DNA from: Heterotrichella gracilis
Lineage: Eukaryota; Sar; Xanthophyceae; Tribonematales; Xanthonemataceae
Assembly (NCBI GenBank): GCA_032358255.1
Contig: JAULBX010027030.1
Span: forward strand, 1 to 41,118
DNA: 41,118 bases
Direction: 5' to 3'
A model generated the notes under the pieces. That model saw only the letters and a list, made by a program, of their open reading frames with translations. It did not search any database and was not told where the DNA came from. Made by a program: the position numbers and the translations under genes. This document shows positions 1 to 10,900 of the stretch, piece after piece (positions within the stretch are counted from its first letter, which is position 1; each line of letters opens with the position of its first letter).

Positions 1-66
1 TACGCCCGCATACGCCGCATACGCCCCGGGGATACGCCCATACGCCAAGGGGAAAAAGCATACGCC
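1..66. repeat. short tandem repeat, catacgcc unit
   Basis: The window opens with about seven imperfect copies of an 8-base unit reading catacgcc or gatacgcc, with C/G-rich spacers. The array probably continues to the left. It has no coding potential that I recognise. Confidence 0.7.
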
Positions 67-1449
67 GTGGATACTGGGCTGCGCGCGCAGCAGCCTGCCA
101 GCCTGTGCGTGGTGTACTTTGGCAAAGGAGACGTCTAGGTGAAGCACACACTGCACCCGCTGACGGCCTCTTTGGCATTGCCAAGCAGCTTGGGGACCAA
201 GGACCAGCACACGCAGCCGCGGCAGCAGTTCTGATGCAGTGCATAGCCGCAGTTGCGCAATTGGTCTTGCCAGGATACTCGAGATGCATAGAGTATGGGA
301 CGAAGGGCCAAGTGGTAGGACTTCCTGGCTTCTTTCCTTGCACCATGCAGTACAATGCTCAACCCTAGCCAAAACCCTCCAGATGGCGTTTCGGTACGTT
401 CGTTGAGCCAGGCTTTTCTCAACCCCATATTTGGTTGATGCTGAACCCACTTGCCTCACACGCTTTGACATCCTGACGTCTCACCTAGGCAGAGGTTGTC
501 TGTAAGGTGCTGTCACTGTATGCTGCAATCAAGTACCATCCAGTCCCAACGCAACACCGCCTTCAAAGCTGGTGTGGGCTACAGGTCGCCTCAAGGCCTT
601 GCAACTCAGAGATTCAGTGTCGGTGACTCGTTAGCGTTTCGGAAAGGAGCGTACTTAACCGTAGCCACTGGCATGCAATACCCAAGTACAGTAGTGCATG
701 GCCTAGGTCCGAAGCAAGTGGGTGTGGGCACCGATTAGGAGCACCGCTACGAGAAGGATGTGCTTACAGCCGCTGGATCTGTGGCAAACGGTCTTGGCCT
801 GTTGAGAGCCTGGGCGGGTCAGTTGCACCGGAGTAGAGTATTGGAACCGCTTGGTGCTGGGCATCGCCGTTCGCAGGCGAGAACACAGGTGAACGTCAAA
901 CCCTGATGCTGTAATACCGACCTATCTTTGCAACCCGTGTGGTCCTCTTGAACAACTTCCATATGCATGCATATACAGGCAGTGACTTGGGACTGGGGAC
1001 CAGGGCACAGCCGTTATGTCAGGAATGCAGCGGACTATGGAGCTGCATTCAATGGACCCAGAGAAGGTGAGGGCTGTGCTTCCTGTCATGTTGCACTAGT
1101 ACAGAGGCGTGGTGCTCGTGTTGCCCTTCAGTTGTTGACAGCTAGGGAATGGCACCATCAGGCAGGGCTACTACCTGTTAGTATAGGGTTTAGGGTCAAA
1201 TATAGGGTTTGGGATATAGATTTTGACATGCAGCACCTACGCCACTGCAACACGTGCACCCACTGTACCCCCCCTGGGAACGTACCTGGCGCACCCCAAA
1301 CCCTAACCAGCAGCTGGGCTACAGGTGTGGAGCAGGCCAGTACCCCTCACAGGGCAGCAGCAGGCGACAGTGGATGCAGTCACCGAGTGCTGCAGCCTTC
1401 GACCGCCCTTGCCAGAGGTATCAGCTGCCCTCATGGTGCTAAAACCGTA

Positions 1450-1562
1450 AACCCTTAAGCATATACCCCAGCTTTACACCACCCGCCTGGCCTCGCGGAC
1501 ATAGACCCTAAACCCTTAAGCATATACCCCAGCTTTGCACCACCCGCCTGGCCCCGCAGACC
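1450..1562. repeat. 61-bp tandem duplication with CCCTAAA ends
   Basis: Two adjacent copies differ at only a few bases; each begins with acccttaagcatatacccc and continues to cctggcc. The copy boundary contains a telomere-type CCCTAAA motif. The high identity suggests a recent duplication. No function is apparent. Confidence 0.85.
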
Positions 1563-1960
1563 CAAATCTTACACCTAAACTAAGCCCCACTGGTCTGAAC
1601 CCTAAACCCTACACGCAGCTCGCTCTTTAGACACCAGGGCTATGGCAGCCACGGCCACGCCCCTGCACCCATATGCGCTTGTGTGGGGTTGCTATCCCAT
1701 AACCTGCGACAGACACAGGTTACGTATCAGGGCACTCACACCAGCATCCAGCCCCTTGGGAACCCCCCCACTCTCCCTCTCCCCCGCGTGGGGATATTTA
1801 TAGGAATTATTAGGCATTTCGCTAAAAATGCCCGCTTGTACCCACCATATTTTCCTATTCACGGCGCCACCGCCCACCCCACCGCCCCACACCCACCCGT
1901 AACCCCTCCCACCCCCACCAGACGCAAGACAGCGACGAATTGCGCCCCTCGCCCTCCAAG

Positions 1961-4018
1961 CAAAATCCCAAAACCCTAAACGTGCAACTGGTACGGGACG
2001 ACAGCGCCTTTGTGGATCGGGCAGTGCTCGACAGCAGCACCGACTTCTACCAATGGCTGTCTGCGCTGGACCAAATACAGAAGCAGCAGCGGCAGCGGGT
2101 GTACCAGGGGAGCGCCGCGGCGCTGCAGCATCAATGGGACGCGGTGCAAGCCATGATTGATTTGGTGCGGGGAATGTGATGTATAGTTTACTCTATATGT
2201 TCCGAATCGGGTTTTTGATTCACGATTGAACCAGCTCACCATGTTGGTCTTGAGCGGTCATGATTGCCGTCATGACCGCTCACGACTGTCATGGTGACTT
2301 GGCAGCGGGTGTACCAGGGGAGGCCTGCGGCGTAGCAGCACCAGTGGGATGCGGTGCAAGCCATGATTGACCTGGTGGTGGCGGGAGCATTTGCATGATT
2401 GAACCAGTATTGGCGCAGTGCGTGGCCTGGTGGGCAGCACCAGCATTGCATGGTTGACCTGATTGCCATTACCCAATCATGACCCATCATGATCAATAGC
2501 TGGTGGGTGGGCGGCGGGTGTACCAGGGGAGCGCCGCGGCGCTGCAGCATGAATGGGATGCGGTGCAAGCCATGATTGACCTGGTACGGGGAATGTGATG
2601 TATAATTTACTCTATATGTTTCGAAATGCATGCTGATTCATGGTTGAACCACCTCACCACGTTGGTCGTGAGCGGTCATGATTGCTGTCATGACCGCTCA
2701 CGACCAGCATGGTGACTTGGCAGCGGGTGTACAAGGGGAGCTTCAGCATTGCATGATTGACGCATGCATGGCCTGGTGGGTGGCAGCAGCATTGCCTGAT
2801 CAGCCATGATCGCCGCCATGACCGCTCACGATCAACATTGTGGGTGGGCAGCGGGGTGGGTGAGGGGTCCCTTTGACCTGGCTGTGCTCCCCTTGCTCAG
2901 GTTGACCACACCATCGGCCACCTCCAGACCACCAGCCAGGCGTGCCGGCAGGTGGTGGCGGTGATTGATAGGCTGGAGGAGGCGCGGCATAGGATGGTGC
3001 GTAGTGCTGCATGCGCATGTGCATGTGCATGTGCATGTGCATGTGCATGTGCATGTGCAATCTGGTGTGCAACATATCATATGCGCATATAGCATAATGC
3101 GCATATAGCGTAATGCGCATGTGTGTGCGCATGTGGCTGCTCGCTGTAGTGCTGCATGCGCATGTGCGTGTGCAATCTGGTGTGTGACATATGCGCATGT
3201 GCGTGTGCATGTGCATGTGCATGTGCAATCTGGTTTGCAACATATGGGCATGTGCATGCGCATTGCATCTGCATGTGCTATCTGGTTTGCAACATAAGCG
3301 CATGTGCATGTGCAGTCCGGTCTGCAACATATGCCCATGTGCACGCGCATGTGCCTGCTTGCTGCCCTGTCTAGTGGAAGTGCGCGCCGGGTATGAAAAA
3401 AAGAAAGCGCGCGACAGCCTACGGCTACCTCCGTGACCACAGGAATGTGGCTATGGATACTGTTTATTGCAAGCGCGTCACTTGGGTGCATCCCTGGCCC
3501 GCTCACCACCAAAACAGTGTTTGGCGCATCGTCAATGCAGGCGGCTCAGTTAGGTCTGCAGGGCACCTCTCATACTTGTCCAAATCTGTACAAATTTGTT
3601 TTAATTCCGCGCAGGTGAAGGAGGTGCAGGACCTGGAAAAGTACTTTGCCAGATGCAGTCGGTTCAGTCAGTCCTGCAGGCGCTAATGACACCAGCAATA
3701 TTTGTTCAATTCTTTCCTATTTTGGTGCAGGTCAAGGAGGTCCAGGACCTGGAAAAGTACGCTGACTTTGTGGCCAGCAACCAGTCGCGCTACAACAAGG
3801 TGGACCTCCCCGCGCTGCACGACCCCGGCCACATGACAGACATCCAGACCTACACCTACCAGCAGATGAGCCACGCGATGGATGCAGTGACCACGGCTGT
3901 GCCCCAGCTGAAGGACCTTGCGCGCAGCCTAGGGTTTGAGGTGGGGGAGGCGGGGGGGGCGGGGGTGCCGGTGACGCCGGTCGCAGCCGCAGCTGCTGGG
4001 GCCTCTACAAGCTCGTGA
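1961..4018 (+). CDS. helical protein of unknown family, C-terminal exons
   Basis: Three exons join in phase: 1961-2164, 2901-2996 and 3731-4018, giving about 195 residues and ending at TGA 4016-4018. The product is rich in Q, A, L, D and R and looks mostly alpha-helical, possibly coiled coil (for example DFYQWLSALDQIQKQQRQR, then VKEVQDLEKYADFV). It ends in a low-complexity Gly/Ala/Val tail. I do not recognise the family; a structural subunit of a larger complex is only a guess. The 5' end is unresolved: I used the acceptor at 1959-1960, but the start codon may lie further left. The first intron (2165-2900) is a roughly 210-bp tandem array whose first unit includes the end of the preceding exon, and the second intron carries a decoy copy of the last exon's acceptor. 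Confidence 0.5.
2091..2860 (+). repeat. ~210-bp tandem array that starts inside an exon
   Basis: The motif ggcagcgggtgtaccagggg recurs, with variation, at about 2091, 2301, 2511 and 2719, with a decayed start near 2846. Unit 1 includes the last ~74 bases of the exon ending at 2164; the later units are intronic and repeat the exon tail, a donor-like GGT and the following intron sequence. The copy at 2511-2720 is very similar to the first, including the intronic hairpin. This is an exon edge multiplied into the intron. Confidence 0.85.
2251..2282. repeat. perfect 13-bp inverted repeat (hairpin), repeated at 2669-2700
   Basis: The arms tgagcggtcatga and tcatgaccgctca flank a 6-base loop. The same hairpin with one loop change recurs at 2669-2700, and a weaker form lies near 2803-2830. 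It sits in the tandem array within the intron. It could fold in pre-mRNA or form a cruciform; no function is known to me. Confidence 0.85.
3005..3350. repeat. GTGCAT-type microsatellite and larger repeat
   Basis: Seven or more near-perfect GTGCAT hexamers at about 3010-3058 lead into a higher-order repeat whose units combine gcgcatgtgcatgtg with caatctggtttgcaacat. Alternating purine-pyrimidine sequence dominates. It lies in the second intron of the helical-protein gene. Long frames through it (HMHMHM or CACACA on translation) are artefacts. Confidence 0.9.
3605..3650 (+). other. exon-head echo with decoy 3' splice site
   Basis: The sequence gcgcag followed by gtgaaggaggtgcaggacct copies the true acceptor and head of the exon at 3731 (gtgcag, then gtcaaggaggtccaggacct), about 120 bp upstream. 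Using it would encode VKEVQDLEKYF and soon reach a stop at 3684-3686, so the downstream acceptor is the productive one. Confidence 0.85.
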
Positions 4019-4834
4019 TGGGGATTATCGCCAATCCCAACTGTTGCGGCACCTTGCTTGTGAAGAATGAATGGCAATGGCCATATTTGGCAAGCCAAGG
4101 ACAACGCGCCTGACCAGGCACTACAGAAGCGTGGATCACTTGCCAAATCCCAGCCTCGTCGACAATGCCAGAACAGCGCTCGACAACATTGCCATTGTGG
4201 GGTTGTTCCTTCCTCTGAACAACTTAGTTCCACAGCCGCTGAGCGATTCCCTCTTTCAAACAGAGGGAGCAGGACGCATTTAGAGCCACGGCAACTTTGA
4301 ACCGTTGATGACAACGGCGGTGGTGCATTCCGTTTGCTTTTGCCTTGCATTGCAAGTATATTCATTACAATTTAAGATTTTGACTGACAGTGTTTGGTTG
4401 AATTTCAAAGCGAGGTCATGTGTCACACACTGGGCAGTTACTGTAGTGTCGGCAGGTCAGGTGGGCCCATGCCACCAGCACCATGAAGTTGCAGGCGGAA
4501 CGTTGCCCAAGCCGCCCTGGGCAACGTGTCTTTGACAGTGTCACACTTTATCCATGGACAGCCCCACATTTGGTCACATGCCCATTAATAACATGAATAT
4601 GCGGCAATGCACTGCTGCCGCCATTGACGTGTTTGTGTGCGCGCCCATGGTTTTGAAGTGGTTGATGTATACTCTTGTCATCAATGATGAAAACCCAGCA
4701 GACTAAATACAATGTCATGCGTAATCTGGTGAACCATGCTGCTGCTAGCCATCCCATCCCCGCACAGCTGCTGCAAACAAAGGTGCAACATTATATTTTT
4801 AGTCTTATTCAATGGTGAAGCACAGCGGCCCGCC
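4019..4834. other. convergent intergenic region
   Basis: This lies between the end of the helical-protein gene (+) and the end of the MOSC gene (-), so it should hold both 3' UTRs. It is AT-richer than the exons. A 70-codon ATG frame at 4071-4283 (+) has a stretch, NARTALDNIAIVGLF, faintly like the end of some sulfotransferase domains. I cannot support it as a gene. Confidence 0.4.
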
Positions 4835-7235
4835 CTACACCGCCGCCGCAATGACAGGTGTGCCGGTGAACTTGCGCGTGGTGTGCATGGCCACGCTGCT
4901 GCCCACAGCCACCACCCCGGTCTGCTTGGGCGAGATGTTCCAGCCAAAGAACACCGAGTGCTTCCAGCCGTTGGTGCCGTTGGCCCACCCCAGGACCTCC
5001 CCGCTGCGAATGACACCAAGACTCTCTAGCGGCTCCAGGCCATCCTCACCCGTGGACTGGTTGATGGTGGGCACCTGCGTTGTGGCCAACAAAAATATTT
5101 CAAACTAAGCCAAATCATTTGATTGACAGGAGGTGGGCACCTGCGTTGTGAGCAGCAAGGGATACCTAATCCACCTTGCATCTGCCGCACGACTTTTAGT
5201 AAATCGCACGCGCTCACTCGTTTCCTGGTGCTGGTTTGGTTGTGCCCATGTGCACACACAGCTCAGCGCAAGGGTTAGAAATTCCAACTTAGAATTTTTG
5301 CAGAGTTGTGCATCGCCTGCGCTCTGTCATTGCACCAACTGTGCATGCATGCGTGGGTGATGTGGCCCCACAGATGCAGGGCACAATGCATGCATGGGTC
5401 CTACCTTGCATCTGTCACATGGCTTGGCAGACGTGAACTCGATCGCCTGCCCCCCCTCCTCTGTGGGGATGGAGAAGGTCCCAAAGTCGTCCTCGCCAAA
5501 AGGCTCACAGCCCCCCACAACGATGTTTGCCCTGAAGCGATTCATGGGCACCGGCTCCGCCATCTCTGCATTCAGCCGCTCCAATGAACCCTACACAGGG
5601 AAATCGAAGGTGGAAAAGCCTGTCGGGGCATAATATCAAGTAGAAACATGCCATCACGTAAAGTTGATGAATAGCAGACATACCATGTCATGTGTAGCAT
5701 GGGTTCAAATAGGCAAATTGTGCCCCCTTTGCATTTGCATCTGCCCCTGATGTTGTCAGCAGGTCGCAATACCCGCCATGCCTAGCCCATACACTGTGCC
5801 AGCTCGGCCAGAGGTGCTCACCACTGGTACCAACAGCATGGGGAAGGCGTCTGCAAAGGCCACTCCATGTTTGAGGTTTGGGGTTTAGGGTTGGAAGTCA
5901 GTGGGTGTTTACCTCTGATGCCAGCAGGATTGGGAATGCGTCAGCAAAGGCCACCTCATGGCCTGGCGCCCACTCCTCAGGCGTAGGCCTGCGCTTGCTG
6001 TCATCGGCAGTGACACCAGCGGTGACAGAAGTGCCTGTGGCAAGTGCAGGCTTAGGGAGGTGGTTTGCCTGCATTCCTCACCAAATGACCCACTTATTAA
6101 ATCCACAATGTGATGCTGTTGGCGCGGATCGATGAGAGCAGCTTGCAGGCAGGTTGGTGCACACGCAATAAATGTAGGATGGACCCATACGGCGAGTGAA
6201 AGATGCTGCTAGGTTTGAAGATGTTGCACAGCACTCCACAGCCTGCGGCAAAGCGACTCAATCCTGCAGGGGTTTTGGGTGACGTGACAGCTGCCGTACC
6301 TGCGTATCGCAGCAGGCGCACGTCCTTTCCCAGGTACTCTGAGAGCCACTCTGCAGCCATGTCCCCCTCATCGAGGCCCAGCCCCGCCCAGTCCCATACC
6401 TTGACAGGGAGATAGCGGGCCCGCCTCCCAGTGGTGTCAAGAGGCACCTACGGTCCAGGTATGCAGGGGTCTGTCTGTCAAGAGGCCCTTTACCTGGGTG
6501 AATTGTGGACAGACCGTGTGCAATTATTTCTTGCGTGCAGGTTCAGGTGTTGAGTATGGGGTGGCACCCACCAGCGGTTGGTGCGGTGTCATGCTCAGAG
6601 CAGCACTTTGGGGTGGTTTGCAAGCAAGGGGTCACCTTGAGAGGGCTCAGCCCTGGCGCAGAGAGGACCAGGGCAGCGTCTGGAGGGAGCTCAGTGGTAG
6701 CAGAGGTCAGGAGTTCCAGTGGCAGGGAAGCGGTAACCAGGGCAAGCCTGCATGGATGGCAACGGCATGCCATGTTTGAGGACGCCACATACCAGACCCT
6801 GAGATAGTGATGGTTACAGCAACAACGTGGGAGAGATTTCAATAAGTTCAAAAGTCGGTCCACACAAGGCTAGTAGGCACCGTCCATCCTGCATACCGTG
6901 ATCAGCAGTTTGTTAATACCCTAGCCAGGGACACCCATAGTACTGCACACACCTGCCGTTTTCGCGCTGAGTGAAACACTTTCCTGTACCCTCGTCCAGT
7001 ATCACCCAGTTGCGGTCAAACGCGAGTCCTGTGCGAGAGCAAAAGTGAACCAAAGGCGTGAGTAAATCATTTTCTGCGAACACGCATGCATGCATCTTGA
7101 AAGGCGACAAGGACAAGGAGGTGGCGACAAGGGCACAGTCTACACACCCGTGGGGGTGATGAAAGCCTTCTCCAAGGATATTCCTCTGCATCCTTTCACA
7201 GGGTATGTCGTCAACGATGTCACAGAGATGGACAT
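4835..7235 (-). CDS. MOSC-domain protein, mARC/ARC-like molybdoenzyme
   Basis: Seven exons join in phase (- order): 7235-7148, 7028-6953, 6747-6636, 6447-6300, 6034-5913, 5590-5405, 5074-4835; 323 residues, a usual length for the family. The N-terminal MOSC beta-barrel begins at TTYPVKGCRG, followed by LAFDRNWVILDE and FTQREN. The C-terminal MOSC domain has PMNRFRANIVVGGCEPF and PCDRCK with Cys240 and Cys243, then WKHSVFFGWN. In mARC enzymes a conserved Cys in this RC position coordinates the molybdenum, so Cys243 is the likely ligand. Known mARC proteins reduce N-hydroxylated substrates with cytochrome b5 and its reductase; in green algae ARC also works with nitrate reductase. The substrate here is inferred only from family. 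ATG 7233-7235 leaves no obvious targeting peptide; a longer N-terminus through an upstream exon is possible. Three introns carry exon-edge echoes. Confidence 0.9.
5128..5160 (-). other. exon-head echo (decoy acceptor) in MOSC intron 6
   Basis: On the plus strand gtgggcacctgcgttgtg at 5132-5149 repeats the acceptor and head of the last exon at 5068-5085. Read on the minus strand it is acaacgcag followed by gtgcccacc, so it would work as a second 3' splice site 64 bp upstream. Beyond VP the copied frame does not match the protein. Confidence 0.8.
5819..5868 (-). pseudogene. exon-tail echo in MOSC intron 5
   Basis: On the minus strand this intronic stretch reads HGVAFADAFPMLLVPV and is followed by gtgagc; the real exon end at 5913 reads HEVAFADAFPILLASE followed by gtaaac. 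The copy is about 92 bp downstream of the parent edge, keeps the reading frame and keeps a donor-like site, but I see no acceptor directly before it. It is either a decayed duplicate or a remnant of an alternative exon. Confidence 0.85.
6471..6498 (-). other. short exon-head echo in MOSC intron 3
   Basis: Plus-strand ctgtctgtcaagaggccctt resembles the exon head at 6430-6447 (gtggtgtcaagaggcacct), about 40 bp away on the acceptor side. On the minus strand an AG precedes the copy. The match is short. Confidence 0.55.
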
Positions 7236-7996
7236 GTTGCCCACTGTTGAGCAGAGTTGCAGAATTACGTAACAGGCCAAAATGCTTCAAAGAGTCTAGG
7301 GCCTTGACACTTAGAGCTGGACACACTTAATACTTCGCACATGAAAGATGCAGCTGAGAGGTTTGGTAACAAAGCATGTATCACCGGTAAGCATCGCTCA
7401 GCTTTCAATCCTACTGATATTTTGCAAGGGGGGGGTTTCAACCCAGTGTGCGGGAGACCTGGGTGCATGCAAGCGTCTACACACAAAGCACAGGTTGGGC
7501 TAAAACGACGCACAAACTTTGCAGCTGACTACCTCCATTCTCAGTCGAGCAGGTAGCCCTGGGTGCTTGCAAACGTTGAGACCATGGTGCAATGCATGCA
7601 TCTGGATTCATGCATGCCAATGAGCAAACCTAGGTTCCTAATCTGGAAGTTCAAAGCCATCATGTGTGCGGCATACAGCAGCGCAAGATACGGTGTGATA
7701 CCTTGATGTATATCAATTTGGCCCAAACAGACCTCATCAAATGCTTGCTTAAAAAATAAATAAGATGTGCCACTGGCAAGCAGCGGCGAGAAAAGTACAC
7801 ATTGTGCTACACTATCGCTCTATTTGAAAGACAACGCTCTCAGTGATCACCGCTTCAGCTACATAAATACCGTAAGCATACAGGTAAGGCCTGGGTAAGA
7901 CTTTGCAGTGCACCACGTGATGTTGGGCACACATGCCCACAGCAAGATCTCTGTTTTGCTCCCACCCACCCTTCTCAAGCCCATTGGCGCCCACCC
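7236..7996. other. spacer between MOSC and membrane-protein genes
   Basis: Both neighbours are on the minus strand, so this should hold the MOSC promoter/5' UTR and the 3' UTR of the membrane-protein gene. It contains a G run at 7429-7436 and an atgcatgca motif at 7592-7600. A minus-strand stretch at 7700-7735 (EVCLGQIDIHQ) is open but I could not link it to the MOSC gene. Confidence 0.45.
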
Positions 7997-10900
7997 CTAC
8001 TCGTTGAACCCCCCTCCCCACAGCGTGATGGGCGGCGGGGCGGGCATGGGCAGCGCGCCCACCGTGTCGCGCGCGCCAAACCCTCCATAGGGTGCAAAGT
8101 GGTCCAGCATGAAATGCAGCTCCTGCCATCCGAAAAAGTTCATGGCCAGCAGGGTCACGTGGCCCACCACACCCATGGCCATGAGGATGATCGAGAAGGA
8201 CACCTTGATGCAGTCATCGGAGGCGCACAGCAGGTTGACCACGCATCCCAGGGATCCGACCGCAGCCAGGGACAACAGCAGAAACACCTGAAACAGGGAG
8301 AAAATTGGGGGCAGTGAGCGCATGCGGGGGTGGGGAGGCCGAGGCACGCTTTCGTCGCTCTCCATCCGTGCCATACATCCAGCTCTGATTCCTTTTCTGG
8401 AGATATATTCATGTGTGACTACTAACGTGATTAAGTAGAGTATGGTCCCAAGCTGTCTGGCTGTGGGAGGGCAGGGTGTATGCAACGTCAGCTGTGTGAC
8501 TGCCACGATGTGAACCACATCAGTGTGAAGGCTGCTCGCACCAGGCAGTGCGGAAGTACAATATAATCATGCATGTTTTCGAAAACATGCAACACAACTC
8601 AGATGACGTGCATGCAACATACCCACGCCGCGTGTCCATATCCCTTTAAAGCACCACCGCCCTTTCACCTATCTGGGGTTAAGGGTGCATCGTTCAGCCC
8701 ACCACATACGTGATAGGACCTTGCATCAGGGTTTGAGGTTCGTGCTTAGCACACCACGTACCAACAGTACCTTGCAACAGGGTTTAGGGTTCAATAGGTC
8801 AGGGTTTCGCCCGCCACCCACCCCATTGTACACCGCGTCGATCGCCAGGAACGTCTTGGCGCTCCACACCCCGCTGTTTGCACTGTAGTAGTACCGGTAG
8901 CCCCCCGCCAGGCGCGACACATCCAGCCCCAGCATGCAGCCAGTGGCAACCACGTCCAGGATTGCCACCACCATGGCAAACACATAAGCCTGGTTGTCGT
9001 TGGCTGCACTCAGCCTGGATGCCAGGTAGATGAAGGCGGGGATTTGCATGACCAGGACAAAAATCCTGCAGGGGAAGGGGGCAGGCGGGGGGTATTGGAG
9101 GGCATGGATGCGGTGTGACGTTGAGGTGTTGACCACAACCGGGATGACAACAACAAAGAGGCCGCAAAAAAGGTCGGAGGTCTTGGAGTGAACGACAAAA
9201 CGAGGAGTTGAGTACAGTGAGGTGAAGGACGATCATGAACTAGAGCAAGGCGTGGAGATGCGCCTTGTCCTCCAAGCTTGTCTTTAGGGTTTTAGGGTTT
9301 TAGGGACCTCAGGCTCACCGAGTCAGTGTCCACGTGACTGCCATGCGGAAGGTGGTGAACCGCATCTCTAGCCTGTCATCAGTCCCTGCACCGTCCCCGT
9401 ACCCATCCCCATCCCCAACCCCTGAACCCTTGGCGCTGCCTCCATCCCTGGGAGCCAGGGAATCTGTCGCATCTTGCTTCCCAGCCCCATTCAAGGCCCC
9501 ACTGGCGTCTTGCTTTGCAGCCCCATTCGCAGCCCCATTCTCGTCTACTTTCCCACCCAAGGGCTGGTTTAGGCCCCCAATTGCCCCCCCAGAAACGGCT
9601 GCATGCGGGTGGACATCCCGGCGCAGGGGCCTGCCGGCCGAGTAATAATAGAAGAGCAGGGCGGCTGAAATCGACGCGGCTGCTAGCGCCGCAAAAAAAG
9701 CAATGTAGCCAAACGCGATGGACTGCGGCAGCACGTGCAAGGAGGGGAATCAGGTTTAAGCAGTAGGGGAAGAATCAGGTCAATTTAGTAGGGCCACCCC
9801 GGCAGGGATGGCACCAGGGATGATGGTACTATCTGGTTTCATGAAAGTACCACCCCTGGGTGGTGCTAGTGTGTATGCTGGATTAGGAGTGGCACTGCTG
9901 CCGACCAATCCCTCAGGGATGCGAGATACGGTGTGAATGTTTTAAAACTTGTGAGCAGAGATACAGTGCAACGACACACTGCATGAATGCTTGTGGTGCA
10001 ACACAGCAAAACCCCATGCCGCAAAGCAGACCCCGGCCCTAGCACACAGACTCCCACCCACCACCCCACCACCCACCGCTCGCATGCTCGCACAGCCAGC
10101 GTATTGGCAGACCTCCACCACCGTCCCTTTGGTGTTGGTTGCGGTGCCAGTAACCCCATTCTTGTTGGTGGTTTTGGTGGGGAAAATGCCGCCTGCTGCA
10201 TCCAGCACGCCCCACACGCCGCTGGAAGCAGTGAAAAGAAGTATGGCTACCACCTGTAGGCAGGCAGTAAAGTACAGGCCTGTTATGACCTAGGTTAATG
10301 ATGGCATTGATTGCAAGGAAAAACACGCTATCACCTGCAGGGGGGCAGGTGAATGCATGGCTTTTTTGAATTACTTCCCCAACTAATGAAAGGCACAGGG
10401 GTAGGTCGTACCGAATGGTATATAAATACAAAATTTGAAAACAATACAGATAACTCAATCATAATTGCACCGCGATGCTCAGGGCATCTACCTCAGTTAT
10501 CTTACGCTCCTCAAGCTGTCACATGGTTGGTAAACAAACTAACTGACCATCCAACACCAAAATGGCCAATTTCTTCTTCGGGTGGGATGTACATACCCTT
10601 GAGAATGTTGCTATACAGGAGTAAGAGAGGTTTCCTACAATAAATTTTGTGGTGCTCAAAACAACCATACACTGTTGACATTGGTCGTCGCTGCAGTGGG
10701 AATTGTGATGACTGCAATGAAATAGCAAATTAAGCCCTAATCTGCCCGAATCGAAGATCCGTCCCCTTTGATGGAAAATTGACTTCGCATCTAACTTGCC
10801 AGCTTTAACTTTAAAGCTAGGCCACTCCGGTTGTTATCATGCAGGTTTACAGCTTCTGTAACGATCATGGGGTGCAATGGACGACAATATTGATACGCTC

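Larger units (their letters stand above)
1..1960. other. no supported gene; repeat-rich DNA
   Basis: No open frame here shows a recognisable protein, and codon use does not resemble the real exons further right. The stretch holds the catacgcc array, a 61-bp tandem duplication (1450-1562), several TTTAGGG-type motifs around 1180-1215 and 1500-1610, and a C/A-rich tract at 1860-1960 just before the first supported exon. Undetected 5' exons or the promoter of the helical-protein gene may lie here. Confidence 0.5.

Noticed and set aside
2091..2860. Direct repeats that might suggest a CRISPR array
   Set aside because: Units are about 210 bp, contain coding sequence and have no constant short repeat with unique spacers; the DNA is eukaryotic.
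2800..3512. Long minus-strand frames rich in His-Met and Cys-Thr
   Set aside because: They are translations of the GTGCAT microsatellite and lie within a plus-strand intron; residue composition is pure repeat.
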